From positions 1,325,001 to 1,389,000 of the forward strand of contig NZ_CP075175.1 in NCBI RefSeq assembly GCF_021223605.1: a stretch of DNA of 64,000 nt. The letters are read 5' to 3'. Below are positions 1 to 9,027 of the stretch, in pieces. The position numbers and the translations under genes were made by a program. This DNA comes from Paenibacillus sp. 481. GTDB taxonomy: Bacteria > Bacillota > Bacilli > Paenibacillales > Paenibacillaceae. The notes under the pieces were generated by a model. The model saw nothing but the letters and a program-made list of their open reading frames with translations, was not told the DNA's origin and ran no database searches. Every line of letters starts with the position of its first letter. The stretch's first letter is position 1.

Positions 1-40
1 GCCAATACATTCCATTATCCCTAATATATCGATAGGAAAA

Positions 41-67
41 GAGGGCAAGCGTCAATAGCTTGCCCTC
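41..67 (-). terminator. Terminator of the sdhCAB operon
   Basis: A perfect 10-bp inverted repeat (41-50 with 58-67, 7-nt loop) lies just past the sdhB stop codon. Read on the minus strand the hairpin is followed by TTTTCC, which fits a rho-independent terminator. A few T residues also follow on the plus strand, so it may work both ways. Confidence 0.8.
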
Positions 68-93
68 TCGCTTTTATCTTAGATGCAACGTCG

Positions 94-858
94 TTACATC
101 TGGAACCAGCGTTTAAACATGAGCTTTGTCGTATCGCGGTTCATTTCGGCGATTGATGTTGTGAGCGGTATACCTTTAGGACACGAGCGTACACAGTTCT
201 GTGAGTTGCCACAGCCCTCAATACCGCCATCGTCCAACAGAACCTCCAAACGCTCGTCCTTGTTCATTTCTCCCGTCGGATGAGCATTAAACAAGCGTAC
301 CTGCGACACAGGTGCAGGACCAATGAAACTTGTCTTGTCATTGACGTTAGGACAAGCTTCCAGACACACACCGCATGTCATACACTTAGACAGCTCATAC
401 GCCCACTGACGCTTCGTTTCCGCCATGCGCGGGCCAGGTCCGAGGTCGTACGTACCGTCAATCGGAATCCAAGCCTTCACGCTTTTCAACGCATTGAACA
501 TACGCTCGCGATTAATAACAAGATCGCGCACGACAGGGAACGTCTTCATCGGCTCAAGTCGAATCGGCTGCTCCAATTTATCAACTAGCGCCGTACATGC
601 TTGACGTGGCTTGCCGTTAATGACCATGGAGCAAGCTCCGCACACCTCTTCCAAGCAGTTCGACTCCCAACAAATAGGAGCCGTCTTGCCGCCTCCGGAA
701 TTAACCGGGTTACGTTGTATTTCCATCAGTGCGCTAATGACGTTCATGTTCGGACGGTAAGCAATCTCGAACTCCTCCGTATACGACTTCGCATTCGGAT
801 CATCTTGGCGCGTTACGACGAACTTAATCTTCTTAGATTGAGCCACTGCTTCCGCCAT
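94..858 (-). CDS. sdhB: Succinate dehydrogenase iron-sulfur subunit
   Basis: SdhB carries electrons from the flavin of SdhA to the membrane heme/quinone subunit (complex II; TCA cycle and respiration). The 254-residue protein holds the three expected Fe-S cluster motifs: a 2Fe-2S set C68-x4-C73-x2-C76-x11-C88, a 4Fe-4S set C159/C162/C165/C169 in CMTCGVCLEACP, and a 3Fe-4S set C216/C222/C226 ending in CPKGI. The ATG has an AAAGGAG site inside the end of sdhA, and only 3 nt separate the two genes, so they are co-translated. It is the last gene of the operon and is followed by a terminator. Confidence 0.97.
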   Translation of the reverse strand: MAEAVAQSKKIKFVVTRQDDPNAKSYTEEFEIAYRPNMNVISALMEIQRNPVNSGGGKTAPICWESNCLEEVCGACSMVINGKPRQACTALVDKLEQPIRLEPMKTFPVVRDLVINRERMFNALKSVKAWIPIDGTYDLGPGPRMAETKRQWAYELSKCMTCGVCLEACPNVNDKTSFIGPAPVSQVRLFNAHPTGEMNKDERLEVLLDDGGIEGCGNSQNCVRSCPKGIPLTTSIAEMNRDTTKLMFKRWFQM

Positions 859-861
859 CGT

Positions 862-2619
862 TTATTCTCCTTTCTTCTTATCCGACGAATAGTCGCGCTT
901 ACGCGGTTTAATCAAGGACACATCAATTTCGTCGTAGCTGATTTGCGGGCCATCAGGCGTCCATTTTGCCATCGTCGTCTTCATGAACTCTTCATCATTA
1001 CGCTCTAAGAACTCTGGCTTGTAGTGCGCGCCACGACTCTCGTCGCGTAGAAGTGCGCCCAAAGTCATTGCTTCTGCCAATTCAAGCATGTTCCACAACT
1101 GACGGGTAAAGGCCACACCTTGGTTGTTCCAACGCGCTGTATCTGTCATGTTAATATTGGAATAGCGCTGCTTCAGCTCTTTAATTTTGCCAATCGTTTC
1201 TTCCAGCTTGCTGTTGTAGCGAACAACCGTCATATTGTTCGTCATCCATTCGCCCAGCTCTTTATGTAGCACGTAAGCGTTTTCGGAGCCGTCCATCTTC
1301 AGTAAGCTCTCGTAATGATCGGTACGCTTCTTCGTCTCTCTGTCGAACACGCTAGAGCTAACGTCCTCAGTCGCTTTTTTCAAGCCACGAATGTATTCAA
1401 CCGCTTTCGGCCCTGCTACCATACCGCCATAAATGGCAGACAACAACGAGTTCGCTCCAAGACGGTTCGCACCATGATACTGATACTCGCATTCACCAGC
1501 CGCAAACAAGCCCGGAATGTTCGTCATTTGATTGTAGTCCACCCACATGCCGCCCATTGAGTAGTGAACGCCAGGGAAGATTTTCATCGGAATTTTACGC
1601 GGGTCGTCGCCCATGAACTTCTCGTAAATTTCGATAATGCCGCCCAGCTTAACGTCCAGTTCCTTCGGGTCTTTATGCGACAGATCGAGATAAACCATGT
1701 TCTCGCCATTGACGCCGAGTTTCATGTCGACACACACATGGAAAATTTCCCGTGTCGCGATATCGCGCGGAACAAGGTTTCCGTAAGCCGGATACTTCTC
1801 CTCAAGGAAATACCAAGGCTTGCCATCCTTGTATGTCCAAATACGTCCACCCTCACCACGAGCCGACTCGGACATGAGACGCAACTTGTCATCACCTGGA
1901 ATAGCTGTTGGGTGAATTTGAATAAACTCACCATTGGCATAAGATACGCCCTGTTGGTACACGGCACTCGCCGCTGTCCCTGTATTAATAACGGAGTTAG
2001 TTGTTTTACCGAAAATGATACCTGGGCCACCCGTCGCCAAAATGACGGCGTCAGCCTTGAACGTCTTCACTTCCATCGAGTGCAAGTCTTGCGCACAAAT
2101 ACCGCGGCACACGCCATCGTCATCCACTACAGCGGATAAGAACTCGGAATGCTCGTATTTTGTAACAAGTCCTGCCGCTTCCCAGCGACGAGCTTGCTCA
2201 TCAAGGGCATACAGCAATTGCTGGCCTGTTGTCGCGCCTGCAAATGCCGTCCGGGAATGCTTCGTACCGCCAAAGCGACGGAAATCAAGCAAGCCCTCCG
2301 GAGTACGGTTAAACATAACCCCCATCCGGTCCATCAAGTGAATAATGCCTGGCGCTGCATCACACATCGCCTTAATCGGAGGCTGATTCGCTAAGAAGTC
2401 GCCACCATAAACTGTATCGTCAAAGTGCTCCCACGGGGAGTCACCTTCGCCTTTTGTATTTACTGCTCCATTAATTCCACCTTGCGCACACACAGAGTGG
2501 GAACGTTTAACAGGTACTAAAGAAAACAGGTCGACATGAACGCCTGCTTCCGCTGCTTTAACCGTCGCCATCAACCCTGCTAGGCCGCCGCCAACAACGA
2601 TAATGTTCTGTTTAGCCAT
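862..2619 (-). CDS. sdhA: Succinate dehydrogenase flavoprotein subunit
   Basis: SdhA oxidises succinate to fumarate using covalent FAD on the cytoplasmic face of complex II. The 585-residue protein starts with the Rossmann dinucleotide motif GGGLAGL (10-16) and has H41 in KRSHSVCAQGG, the position of the covalent FAD-histidine in the Bacillus enzyme. Substrate and FAD-site motifs QIHPTAIPG, SESARGEGG and HGANRLGANSLL are all present. Length and sequence match the Bacillus-type (soluble fumarate reductase/SDH class) enzyme along the whole protein. It lies 17 nt downstream of sdhC. Confidence 0.98.
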   Translation of the reverse strand: MAKQNIIVVGGGLAGLMATVKAAEAGVHVDLFSLVPVKRSHSVCAQGGINGAVNTKGEGDSPWEHFDDTVYGGDFLANQPPIKAMCDAAPGIIHLMDRMGVMFNRTPEGLLDFRRFGGTKHSRTAFAGATTGQQLLYALDEQARRWEAAGLVTKYEHSEFLSAVVDDDGVCRGICAQDLHSMEVKTFKADAVILATGGPGIIFGKTTNSVINTGTAASAVYQQGVSYANGEFIQIHPTAIPGDDKLRLMSESARGEGGRIWTYKDGKPWYFLEEKYPAYGNLVPRDIATREIFHVCVDMKLGVNGENMVYLDLSHKDPKELDVKLGGIIEIYEKFMGDDPRKIPMKIFPGVHYSMGGMWVDYNQMTNIPGLFAAGECEYQYHGANRLGANSLLSAIYGGMVAGPKAVEYIRGLKKATEDVSSSVFDRETKKRTDHYESLLKMDGSENAYVLHKELGEWMTNNMTVVRYNSKLEETIGKIKELKQRYSNINMTDTARWNNQGVAFTRQLWNMLELAEAMTLGALLRDESRGAHYKPEFLERNDEEFMKTTMAKWTPDGPQISYDEIDVSLIKPRKRDYSSDKKKGE

Positions 2620-2636
2620 TGCAAGTCACTCTCCCT

Positions 2637-3311
2637 TTAACCGATAACCGATTTCGCGGTTTCAAGCAATGCGCTTGCCGCTTCGAACTCTTCTTTACGC
2701 ATGCCGACGATAGCCAGCACAAACAACACGGACATGATGACAAATAAGCCCATGCAAATTTTTGCGGATACAGCTTGCGCACGCGGACCAACGGTCACAC
2801 CCCAGCTTACAAAAAACGCCCACAGACCGTTTGCAAAATGGTAAGATGCTGCCACTGCGCCAACGACGTAGAAGGCCAGCATGAACGGATTTGCGAATAT
2901 GCCGTTCATATAAGTGCCCAAGTCCTCATGCCTCAAATTGCCTAGCGCGATTTGCACGCGAGTTTCGTACACATGCCACGTAACGAAGATGAACGTAATA
3001 ACTCCGGTTATACGCTGCAGCAAAAAGGCAACGTTGCGGCCGTAATTGTAGTTGCCGACGTTGTTACGCGACGTATAAGCAATGTACAATCCGTACACCC
3101 CATGGTATAAGAGTGGCAGCCAAATCCCAAACAATTCCAAGAAAAACACTAACGGTAATCCGTTAATGAGTGCTACCTTGTCTTGAAACGATTCTTTCCC
3201 GCCTTCAAATGCGGAGAAGTTAGAAACCATGTGCGTAATAAGAAAGAAGCCCAATGGAATAACTCCCAGCAACGAGTGCAACTTCCGCGAGTAAAAATAA
3301 CCCCGTTTCAT
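2637..3311 (-). CDS. sdhC: Succinate dehydrogenase cytochrome b558 subunit
   Basis: This is the membrane anchor of complex II, which binds heme b and passes electrons to menaquinone. The 224-residue protein has about five hydrophobic segments and several histidines within or beside them (for example ITHMVSN, YHGVYG, TWHVYET, SYHFANG) that can act as heme ligands. It is the first gene of sdhCAB. A purine-rich AAAGGGG lies about 13 nt before the ATG, a long spacing, so translation may be modest. Identity rests on membrane topology, the histidines and its place in the operon. Confidence 0.93.
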   Translation of the reverse strand: MKRGYFYSRKLHSLLGVIPLGFFLITHMVSNFSAFEGGKESFQDKVALINGLPLVFFLELFGIWLPLLYHGVYGLYIAYTSRNNVGNYNYGRNVAFLLQRITGVITFIFVTWHVYETRVQIALGNLRHEDLGTYMNGIFANPFMLAFYVVGAVAASYHFANGLWAFFVSWGVTVGPRAQAVSAKICMGLFVIMSVLFVLAIVGMRKEEFEAASALLETAKSVIG

Positions 3312-3647
3312 AAGCGTGCCGTTTCCCCTTTCTGATGTGTAGCCAGTAGATTTTGGTAATAAAGCATCCTCATTTTACTAGTGCGTGTTGAAAGCGTCAA
3401 CATTTTGTCGAACAATGACAATTTGTTGGACATCATGAATGACCTTCTTTTCATGTTTCGACACGCTAACGGTCACATTTTCGCAACCATCTTCTCTCTT
3501 TGTGAACAACTTGTGACACTTCCATGTTACTCCTTTTCCACTTATAATGGAATTGCAATGTTGTTATATTTTTTATAACTAAAACGCATAACGATCATTT
3601 TAATTGTATTTTTTACCTAAACCTATTCCTTTTCGGAGGTGCTGCGC
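3312..3647. promoter_or_regulatory. Divergent sdhC / lysR promoter region
   Basis: For sdhC (minus) there is TTGACG at 3395-3400, a 17-bp spacer and TAAAAT at 3372-3377, a good sigma-A promoter. For the LysR gene (plus) a TATAAT occurs at 3543-3548 with no convincing -35 element. Two direct copies of TTGTGA (about 3500-3516) sit between them. LysR regulators usually bind the divergent region next to their own gene, so this is the likely operator region for control of sdh; no particular LysR site could be fixed by eye. Confidence 0.6.
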
Positions 3648-4553
3648 ATGCTTGATTTGCTTGAATCTTTTGCAACAGTCGTCGAATTATCTACCGTCAA
3701 CCAAGCTTCCAAACGCTTAAACGTTTCGCAGCCTGCATTATCTCGACAAATTGCTCGCTTAGAAAATGAGCTAGGAGTAGAATTGTTTGTCCGTAAAGGC
3801 AAACGGCTTGAACTTACAAGAGTGGGACAAATGACCTATGAGTTTGCGCTAGACGTTCGGAGTCGACAATTGACCTTCTTGAAATCTATCGCTGATTATA
3901 AATCAGAAGGAAATGCCACGGTTACGATCGGAGCCAGTCTAACGACGCTACAAACGACGCTGCCTATGTTCGTCTCACGCTTTATGGACAAGCACCCGAG
4001 TGCCCAATTAAAAGCAGTGACGGGCAAAACACACGAAATTATATCGCTTATCCGCGAGCAAAAAGTAAACTTAGGCCTCGTCGCGGACGCGATACGTGAG
4101 CCTGGACTGATTTGTATTCCTTTATTCGCTGACCATTTGCAACTTGTTCTGCCTAAATATCACGAGCTTGCTAAGCAAAAGTCGTGGTCGATGGCACAGT
4201 TGAACGGGCTGCCGATGTTGCTATTTTCAAATGGAACGTGGTATCGAAAATTGACCGATGATTTATTTCGCAGATATCGCATCATGCCCGATATTCGTAT
4301 GGAGATCGATTCTTTTGAAGCTATTATGAGGTTAATTACAACGTGTCAGGCCGCTGCGTTGCTGCCCAAGTCGTACTTACGGCAGGAGCTGTTAGAACAT
4401 AACGAGTTAATTACCGTTCATATGAAAGAACTGGAACAGACCGAACGAATTATGTCGCTCGTGTATGCCGAGCAAGCAGCGCTCAATCAAACCGCACGCC
4501 AATTTATTGATGAAACGGTACAAGGGGCAACCAACTGGAGCCGGTATGTGTAA
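3648..4553 (+). CDS. LysR-family transcriptional regulator next to sdh
   Basis: A 301-residue LTTR: N-terminal winged helix-turn-helix (about residues 1-60, NQASKRLNVSQPALSRQIARL) followed by a periplasmic-binding-like effector domain with VTIGASLTTLQTTLP as its first strand. The ATG at 3648 is preferred over an upstream in-frame GTG because CGGAGGT (3634-3640) is then 7 nt away. Divergent orientation to sdhCAB suggests control of succinate dehydrogenase in answer to a carbon or redox signal; that is inference from position. It resembles neither CcpC nor CitR closely enough to name. Confidence 0.9.
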   Translation: MLDLLESFATVVELSTVNQASKRLNVSQPALSRQIARLENELGVELFVRKGKRLELTRVGQMTYEFALDVRSRQLTFLKSIADYKSEGNATVTIGASLTTLQTTLPMFVSRFMDKHPSAQLKAVTGKTHEIISLIREQKVNLGLVADAIREPGLICIPLFADHLQLVLPKYHELAKQKSWSMAQLNGLPMLLFSNGTWYRKLTDDLFRRYRIMPDIRMEIDSFEAIMRLITTCQAAALLPKSYLRQELLEHNELITVHMKELEQTERIMSLVYAEQAALNQTARQFIDETVQGATNWSRYV

Positions 4554-4563
4554 CATAAACAAA

Positions 4564-4614
4564 GAGGGTCGTGACCCAAACGTTTAGAACGTTTAGAAGT
4601 CACGACCCCCTTTA
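4564..4614. terminator. Bidirectional terminator, lysR / ktrA
   Basis: Ten-base arms (4566-4575 and 4599-4608) form a GC-rich hairpin between two convergent genes. T-rich tails follow on both strands, CTTTATT on plus and TCTTTGTTT on minus. Confidence 0.7.
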
Positions 4615-4634
4615 TTACTGCTTATCACCGTTTA

Positions 4635-5303
4635 TTACAGTCTATCAATGATAACGTCCTCAAATTCTTCAATTTGCTCATTCGTACCAATGAGGACCAT
4701 AATGTCTTTTTCACTAAGGACATCTTCCGCCGTCGGCGCAATAATAATTCCGCCCTCTTTGTTGAGAGCAACAATGCTGCACCCGAAGCGCGAACGTGTA
4801 TTTAAATCTCGAAGCGACATGCCATCCAAGCAATTCGGCACACTAAGCTCTACAATTGTGTAATCTTTAGACAGCTCGATATAATCGAGCAAGTTCGGAG
4901 AGACAAGTTGATGCGCGACCCGAATACCCATGTCTCGCTCAGGGTAAATAATCCGATCGACACCAATTCGGTCGAGTACTCTGCCATGCAACTCGGTTAC
5001 GGCCTTCGCAACGACCCGCTTGAGACCGAGCTCCTTCATCTGAATGCTGACGAGTATGCTCGTCTGAATATCGTTGCCAATCGCAACGATGACGCAGTCA
5101 AAGTTGCGGATGCCGAGCGAGCGCAGCACTTCCTCATCAGTCGCATCTGCGACCACAGCATGAGTAACAATGCCGTTCATTTCGTCTACGACTTCCTCAT
5201 CTTTATCGATGCCTAGCACCTGATGCCCGAGCTTCACGAGCTCCTTTGCTAAACTAGATCCAAATCGGCCCATGCCGACGACTGCAAATTGCTGTAACAC
5301 CAT
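4635..5303 (-). CDS. ktrA: Ktr potassium uptake regulatory subunit (KtrA/KtrC)
   Basis: A cytoplasmic RCK protein that forms an octameric ring on the KtrB channel and gates K+ uptake through ATP/ADP, and often c-di-AMP, binding. The 222 residues show an N-terminal RCK_N Rossmann domain (AVVGMGRFGSSLAKEL, acidic residue in GIDKD at the end of strand 2) and a C-terminal RCK_C domain from about residue 135. I use the ATG at 5303, 10 nt after AAGGGGA, instead of an upstream TTG; this gives the usual length of the family. It is downstream of ktrB in the same orientation, so both are under the riboswitch. Confidence 0.92.
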   Translation of the reverse strand: MVLQQFAVVGMGRFGSSLAKELVKLGHQVLGIDKDEEVVDEMNGIVTHAVVADATDEEVLRSLGIRNFDCVIVAIGNDIQTSILVSIQMKELGLKRVVAKAVTELHGRVLDRIGVDRIIYPERDMGIRVAHQLVSPNLLDYIELSKDYTIVELSVPNCLDGMSLRDLNTRSRFGCSIVALNKEGGIIIAPTAEDVLSEKDIMVLIGTNEQIEEFEDVIIDRL

Positions 5304-5407
5304 CTTGACGTAATCCCCTTCGTCCAATACTCATTCAACTATTTATTCCCTCGTAGCCACCAATTGATGCTTGCCTTGTGGGAACCTGTTCATTCCTGTG
5401 TGCAAGG

Positions 5408-6757
5408 TTATCCAATTGTAATTTTACCTTCTGGATGACGGTACAGCTCGCGCTCGCTTTTCGGTCCAAGCGCGTACGCCAATGTCAGTGGTCCAAGCCG
5501 GCCAGCAAACATCGTTACACATAACAACAACTTGCCGATATCAGACAATTCAGGCGTAATGCCCATCGACAGGCCGACCGTGCCAAATGCTGATGTCGTT
5601 TCAAACAAAATTTTGATGAACAGTTGATCCTCGGTCGTCGTCAAAATCATCGTAATGATGATGACCCACGACAAAGCCAGCAGCGTTAGTGTTACCGCTT
5701 TAAAAATACGGTCAATCGCAAGGCGGTTACGAAACAATACAATATCCTCTTTACCGCGAATCATCGCAATAACCGCGCCAATCAATATGGCAAACGTCGT
5801 CGTCTTAATCCCACCGCCTGTCGACCCTGGCGAAGCACCGATAAACATCAAAATAATAATAAAAAACTGTGATGCTTGGCGCATAGCCCCGATATCGATG
5901 GAGTTAGGCCCTGCCGTACGTGGTGATACGGATTGGAACAGCGAAGCCCAGAACTTCTCCCACCCGTTCATACTGCCTAATGTCTTAGTGTTCGTAAACT
6001 CGAATACGAGAATAACGATCGCACCTAGGACAATTAGCAAGCTCGTCATCGATATAACCACTTTACTATGCAGCGAAAGCCGCTTAGTCGTCTTATAATC
6101 GAACAAGTCTGACAGCACAATAAAGCCGAGGCCGCCCGATATAATTAAAAACATGGTGACGAGGTTCACGATAGGGTCCCCTACATAACTGGTGAAGCTA
6201 GAGAACGGACCACTAATCGGGCCAAACAAATCAAATCCCGCATTGTTAAATAAGGAAATGGCATGAAAAATCCCATAATATATAGCCTGTCCAATCGGCA
6301 TATCAAATGACCAGCGGAGAGCGAACAAGATCGCCGCCGTCCCTTCGATAATAAAAGCAAACATGACTACTTTCCGAATAAGGCGCACGATCCCCTCCAT
6401 GCTGCCTTGATTTAACGCTTCCTGCAAAATAAGCCGATCTTTAAGCGAAATCCGCTTTTTGAAGGCAAAGGCAATCAGTGTTGCCATCGTCATAAATCCT
6501 AAGCCGCCCACTTGAATCAAACATAGAAGCACAATTTGCCCGAACAGCGTAAAATGTGTTCCCGTATCCACGACAACTAGCCCCGTTACACACGTCGCGG
6601 ATGTAGCGGTGAAGAGCGCGTCGATAAAGGATAAAGTTTTTCCGTCGGTGTTGGACAACGGAAGCATAAGTAAAAATGCCCCAAATAAAATAATAAATGC
6701 GAACCCTGATACTAAAGTTTGCGGGGGCGTCAAATGCCAACGTTTTGCTGAAAGCAA
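5408..6757 (-). CDS. ktrB: Ktr/Trk-type potassium channel-like transporter
   Basis: Integral membrane K+ translocating subunit of about 449 residues. Four repeated M1-P-M2 units are visible through their selectivity-filter glycines: ATCVTGL, NNAGFDLFG, SPRTAGPNS and SAFGTVGLS. This is the SKT superfamily layout (KtrB/KtrD/TrkH). The TTG used here has its nearest GAGGTG 15 nt away; an in-frame CTG nine bases upstream (6766) would have better spacing, so the start is uncertain. It heads the ktrB-ktrA operon and follows a c-di-AMP riboswitch, as do many Gram-positive K+ importers. Confidence 0.93.
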   Translation of the reverse strand: MLSAKRWHLTPPQTLVSGFAFIILFGAFLLMLPLSNTDGKTLSFIDALFTATSATCVTGLVVVDTGTHFTLFGQIVLLCLIQVGGLGFMTMATLIAFAFKKRISLKDRLILQEALNQGSMEGIVRLIRKVVMFAFIIEGTAAILFALRWSFDMPIGQAIYYGIFHAISLFNNAGFDLFGPISGPFSSFTSYVGDPIVNLVTMFLIISGGLGFIVLSDLFDYKTTKRLSLHSKVVISMTSLLIVLGAIVILVFEFTNTKTLGSMNGWEKFWASLFQSVSPRTAGPNSIDIGAMRQASQFFIIILMFIGASPGSTGGGIKTTTFAILIGAVIAMIRGKEDIVLFRNRLAIDRIFKAVTLTLLALSWVIIITMILTTTEDQLFIKILFETTSAFGTVGLSMGITPELSDIGKLLLCVTMFAGRLGPLTLAYALGPKSERELYRHPEGKITIG

Positions 6758-6790
6758 TGTTTTCAGAGCTTACACCTCTTTTTAGTCACG

Positions 6791-7005
6791 AAAAAAAGCA
6801 CTGGAAATCCCAATGCTCGCGCTGGTATCCTGACGTAAAATGCCTACGAGGTTAGCTGACGGATTCGGGCACGTCCAGGTCGCCCTATTCATCTGACCAA
6901 CGATACGGAAAGCACAATATCCTACTTTCACGTCGTTAATCAGTACGAAATTCACCCCAAAAATTCGGTTCCCCCGCTTTCGCAACTATGCGAAACTCGG
7001 CTTGT
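6791..7005 (-). promoter_or_regulatory. c-di-AMP (ydaO/yuaA) riboswitch with terminator
   Basis: Read on the minus strand the leader holds the ydaO/yuaA hallmarks in order: AGCGGGGGAACC, then TTGGGGTGAA, then ATAGGGCGACC, and finally CCCGAATCCGTCAGCTAACC followed by TCGTAGGC. The aptamer spans about 6841-7005. It is followed by an 8-bp terminator hairpin (6797-6804 with 6810-6817) and seven T residues (6791-6797). The family is an OFF switch: c-di-AMP binding favours termination. Here it would shut off ktrBA when c-di-AMP is high. An ORF through the aptamer is fortuitous. Confidence 0.93.
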
Positions 7006-7023
7006 TATTCGATTCATAACGAG

Positions 7024-7052
7024 ATTATAAACGTTTAGTTAGCCACACACAA
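7024..7052 (-). promoter_or_regulatory. Sigma-A promoter of the riboswitch-ktrBA transcript
   Basis: Minus-strand TTGTGT (7047-7052), 17-bp spacer and perfect TATAAT (7024-7029), just upstream of the c-di-AMP aptamer. Confidence 0.65.
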
Positions 7053-7222
7053 AGTCATAGAACGCGCAAAAATGCAATAAAAAGCGGTGAAATAGCGGCA
7101 GATAACGCTTACAAACGGTTGTTTTCACGCTGTCATTTCGTAAAACGTCGATTTTCAAGCCTTCTCTTGCTAAACTATACAAATAATCTTATTTGCACGA
7201 ACAAAATGGAGGTGAACCTCAC

Positions 7223-8905
7223 ATGAAATTGAAGCAAAACCGTACTCGTCTGCCACGCTTTCTAATAGCTGCATCCGCTATTGGATTTCTATTATTCCTG
7301 ATGATGCAGATCATCATCCCACAACTACAGAGCCAGCAAGCAGTGGAGCCTAACTTGCGCTTACTGTCCAAGTCAGAGGCCGAAGCACGAGCGACTTCAT
7401 TCATCCAACAGCAATGGAGCGGAGACATTAGGGTCGCTCCACACAGCGATACTTCGGTCGTGTATACGACGAACAAAATGTTTTCGGGCTACGTCAATAA
7501 GGAAGGCGTACTCGAACAGTACAAGCGCTGGGATAAACAGGCGCCTATGGATACGTATCGCGTCCTGCTTCCTGTCCTTGCAGGTGAGCAAGCTGGGACA
7601 CTACGTGTTGACATTCATCTGACAACAGGCAGTGTCGTCGGATTTGGTTTCGTGAGCGATGATACACTTACATCCACATCCACAAAAAGAACACAGCAGT
7701 CACTGCCTGATTCATCACCATCGACAGCTACACATCAGACGCAGCAAGCCAAACTTGCAGAGGAAGCGGCTTATTCACTCGGCTGGAAGAAACAATCGTT
7801 CGTACTGGATCGCGAACTGCCCAATCATACTTATCTGTTTCACGTCCCGACCGCAAAAGTAGGACAATCCAAGCTGCATATTGAAGTTGAAGTGGCCGAC
7901 CGTGCCGTTATTCGAGCCGAACCTGTGTGGGTCGTTCCTGATGCTTATGAACAACTCATTCAGAAGCAGACAGATACGGCACAAAACGTATACCGTTACG
8001 GTTATTTGTGGGTCTCATTTGCCCTCAGTGCACTCGCTATTTTGATGTGCATTCGATATCGGAACACGGTTCGCTTCGGTTCCAACACGATGATCGCGCT
8101 GACACTCGTGTCGGGCGGAATTTCACTGCTGCACATTTGGAATGTACTGCCTAGCCAAATTGCGCTGGAACTAGAAGTACCAGCTGCCAAGCTCAATTTG
8201 ACATTTATTTCGCTCATTCAATACGGAATTACACTTATTCAAGGCATTGGAGTCTATTTTGCGCTCGTCGCAGGACGCCAATTATGGAAAGACACGACGT
8301 ACGGCGACCTGATGCCAACATGGCGTAATGCGCATTTTGGTCATCATCTTGTGCGCTCCCTTTGGCTTGGACTTCTTTTTGCTGGGTTGTTGCTTGGCGT
8401 TCAGACGATCATTTTCTTCTGCTTAGAACGGGGGTTTGATACTTGGACGGCGAATGATGCCCAACAATCGCCTCTCAATATGACATACATGGCTTTTTTC
8501 CCGTTACTTGCTTGGGTAGCAGCCATTTCAGAAGAAGTCGTGTATCGTTTGTTCGGGGTAGGTTTATTTTTACGGTGGCTACGCAATCCGTGGCTCGCAG
8601 GCATGATTCCAACCTTGATTTGGGCATTCGGACATGTCCTTTATCCGGTATATCCGTTCTATTCCCGGCCACTTGAACTGCTTATAATCGGGTTCTGCTT
8701 TTTGTTTATTATGGTGAAACACGGATTTTGGACTGCTTTATTTGCACACTTGATGATTGACACGATACTTATGTCGCAATATTTTTTATGGAGCGGATCA
8801 CTCGGCAGTGTATTCGTTGGTATCACTTACTTGCTATTGCCTATCGTTATTGTGTATGTCATTCGCGCCTATCACAGCAGGCCATTCGCAAAGTTCACTG
8901 GCTAA
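7223..8905 (+). CDS. CPBP-family intramembrane metalloprotease
   Basis: A 560-residue membrane protein. One N-terminal membrane segment (about 8-32) is followed by an extracytoplasmic region of some 220 residues and then about eight hydrophobic helices. The C-terminal part is a CPBP (Abi, CAAX protease type II) domain: EEVVYR glutamate pair and arginine, FGHVL histidine and HLMID histidine. The start ATG sits 7 nt after GGAGGTG; an upstream in-frame TTG is ignored. It stands alone between ktr and uvrC, with a terminator behind it. The substrate is unknown; relatives process prenylated proteins or anti-sigma factors or give bacteriocin immunity. Confidence 0.85.
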   Translation: MKLKQNRTRLPRFLIAASAIGFLLFLMMQIIIPQLQSQQAVEPNLRLLSKSEAEARATSFIQQQWSGDIRVAPHSDTSVVYTTNKMFSGYVNKEGVLEQYKRWDKQAPMDTYRVLLPVLAGEQAGTLRVDIHLTTGSVVGFGFVSDDTLTSTSTKRTQQSLPDSSPSTATHQTQQAKLAEEAAYSLGWKKQSFVLDRELPNHTYLFHVPTAKVGQSKLHIEVEVADRAVIRAEPVWVVPDAYEQLIQKQTDTAQNVYRYGYLWVSFALSALAILMCIRYRNTVRFGSNTMIALTLVSGGISLLHIWNVLPSQIALELEVPAAKLNLTFISLIQYGITLIQGIGVYFALVAGRQLWKDTTYGDLMPTWRNAHFGHHLVRSLWLGLLFAGLLLGVQTIIFFCLERGFDTWTANDAQQSPLNMTYMAFFPLLAWVAAISEEVVYRLFGVGLFLRWLRNPWLAGMIPTLIWAFGHVLYPVYPFYSRPLELLIIGFCFLFIMVKHGFWTALFAHLMIDTILMSQYFLWSGSLGSVFVGITYLLLPIVIVYVIRAYHSRPFAKFTG

Positions 8906-8917
8906 ATGCCCTACTAT

Positions 8918-8986
8918 AAAAAGAACCCTTAACTCTTCCGCCTCGGATTCAGCTGAACCAAAGCGAAATGGGTTAAGGGTTCTTTA
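8918..8986. terminator. Bidirectional terminator between CPBP gene and uvrC
   Basis: Fourteen-base complementary arms (8920-8933 and 8972-8985) flank a 38-nt loop that itself holds a small hairpin. A/T tails lie on both sides, in the gap between convergent genes. Confidence 0.7.
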
Positions 8987-9027
8987 CTGGATTAGTATCG
9001 TTACTGTTGCCTACTAAGACTCATTTG

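Noticed and set aside
3498-3517. Two TTGTGA copies near the lysR gene as a Rex site
   Set aside because: They are direct repeats, not the inverted TTGTGA-6-TCACAA arrangement that Rex needs.
6782-6985. Minus-strand ORF of 67 codons upstream of ktrB
   Set aside because: It lies wholly inside the c-di-AMP riboswitch and its terminator; the conserved RNA motifs explain the sequence.
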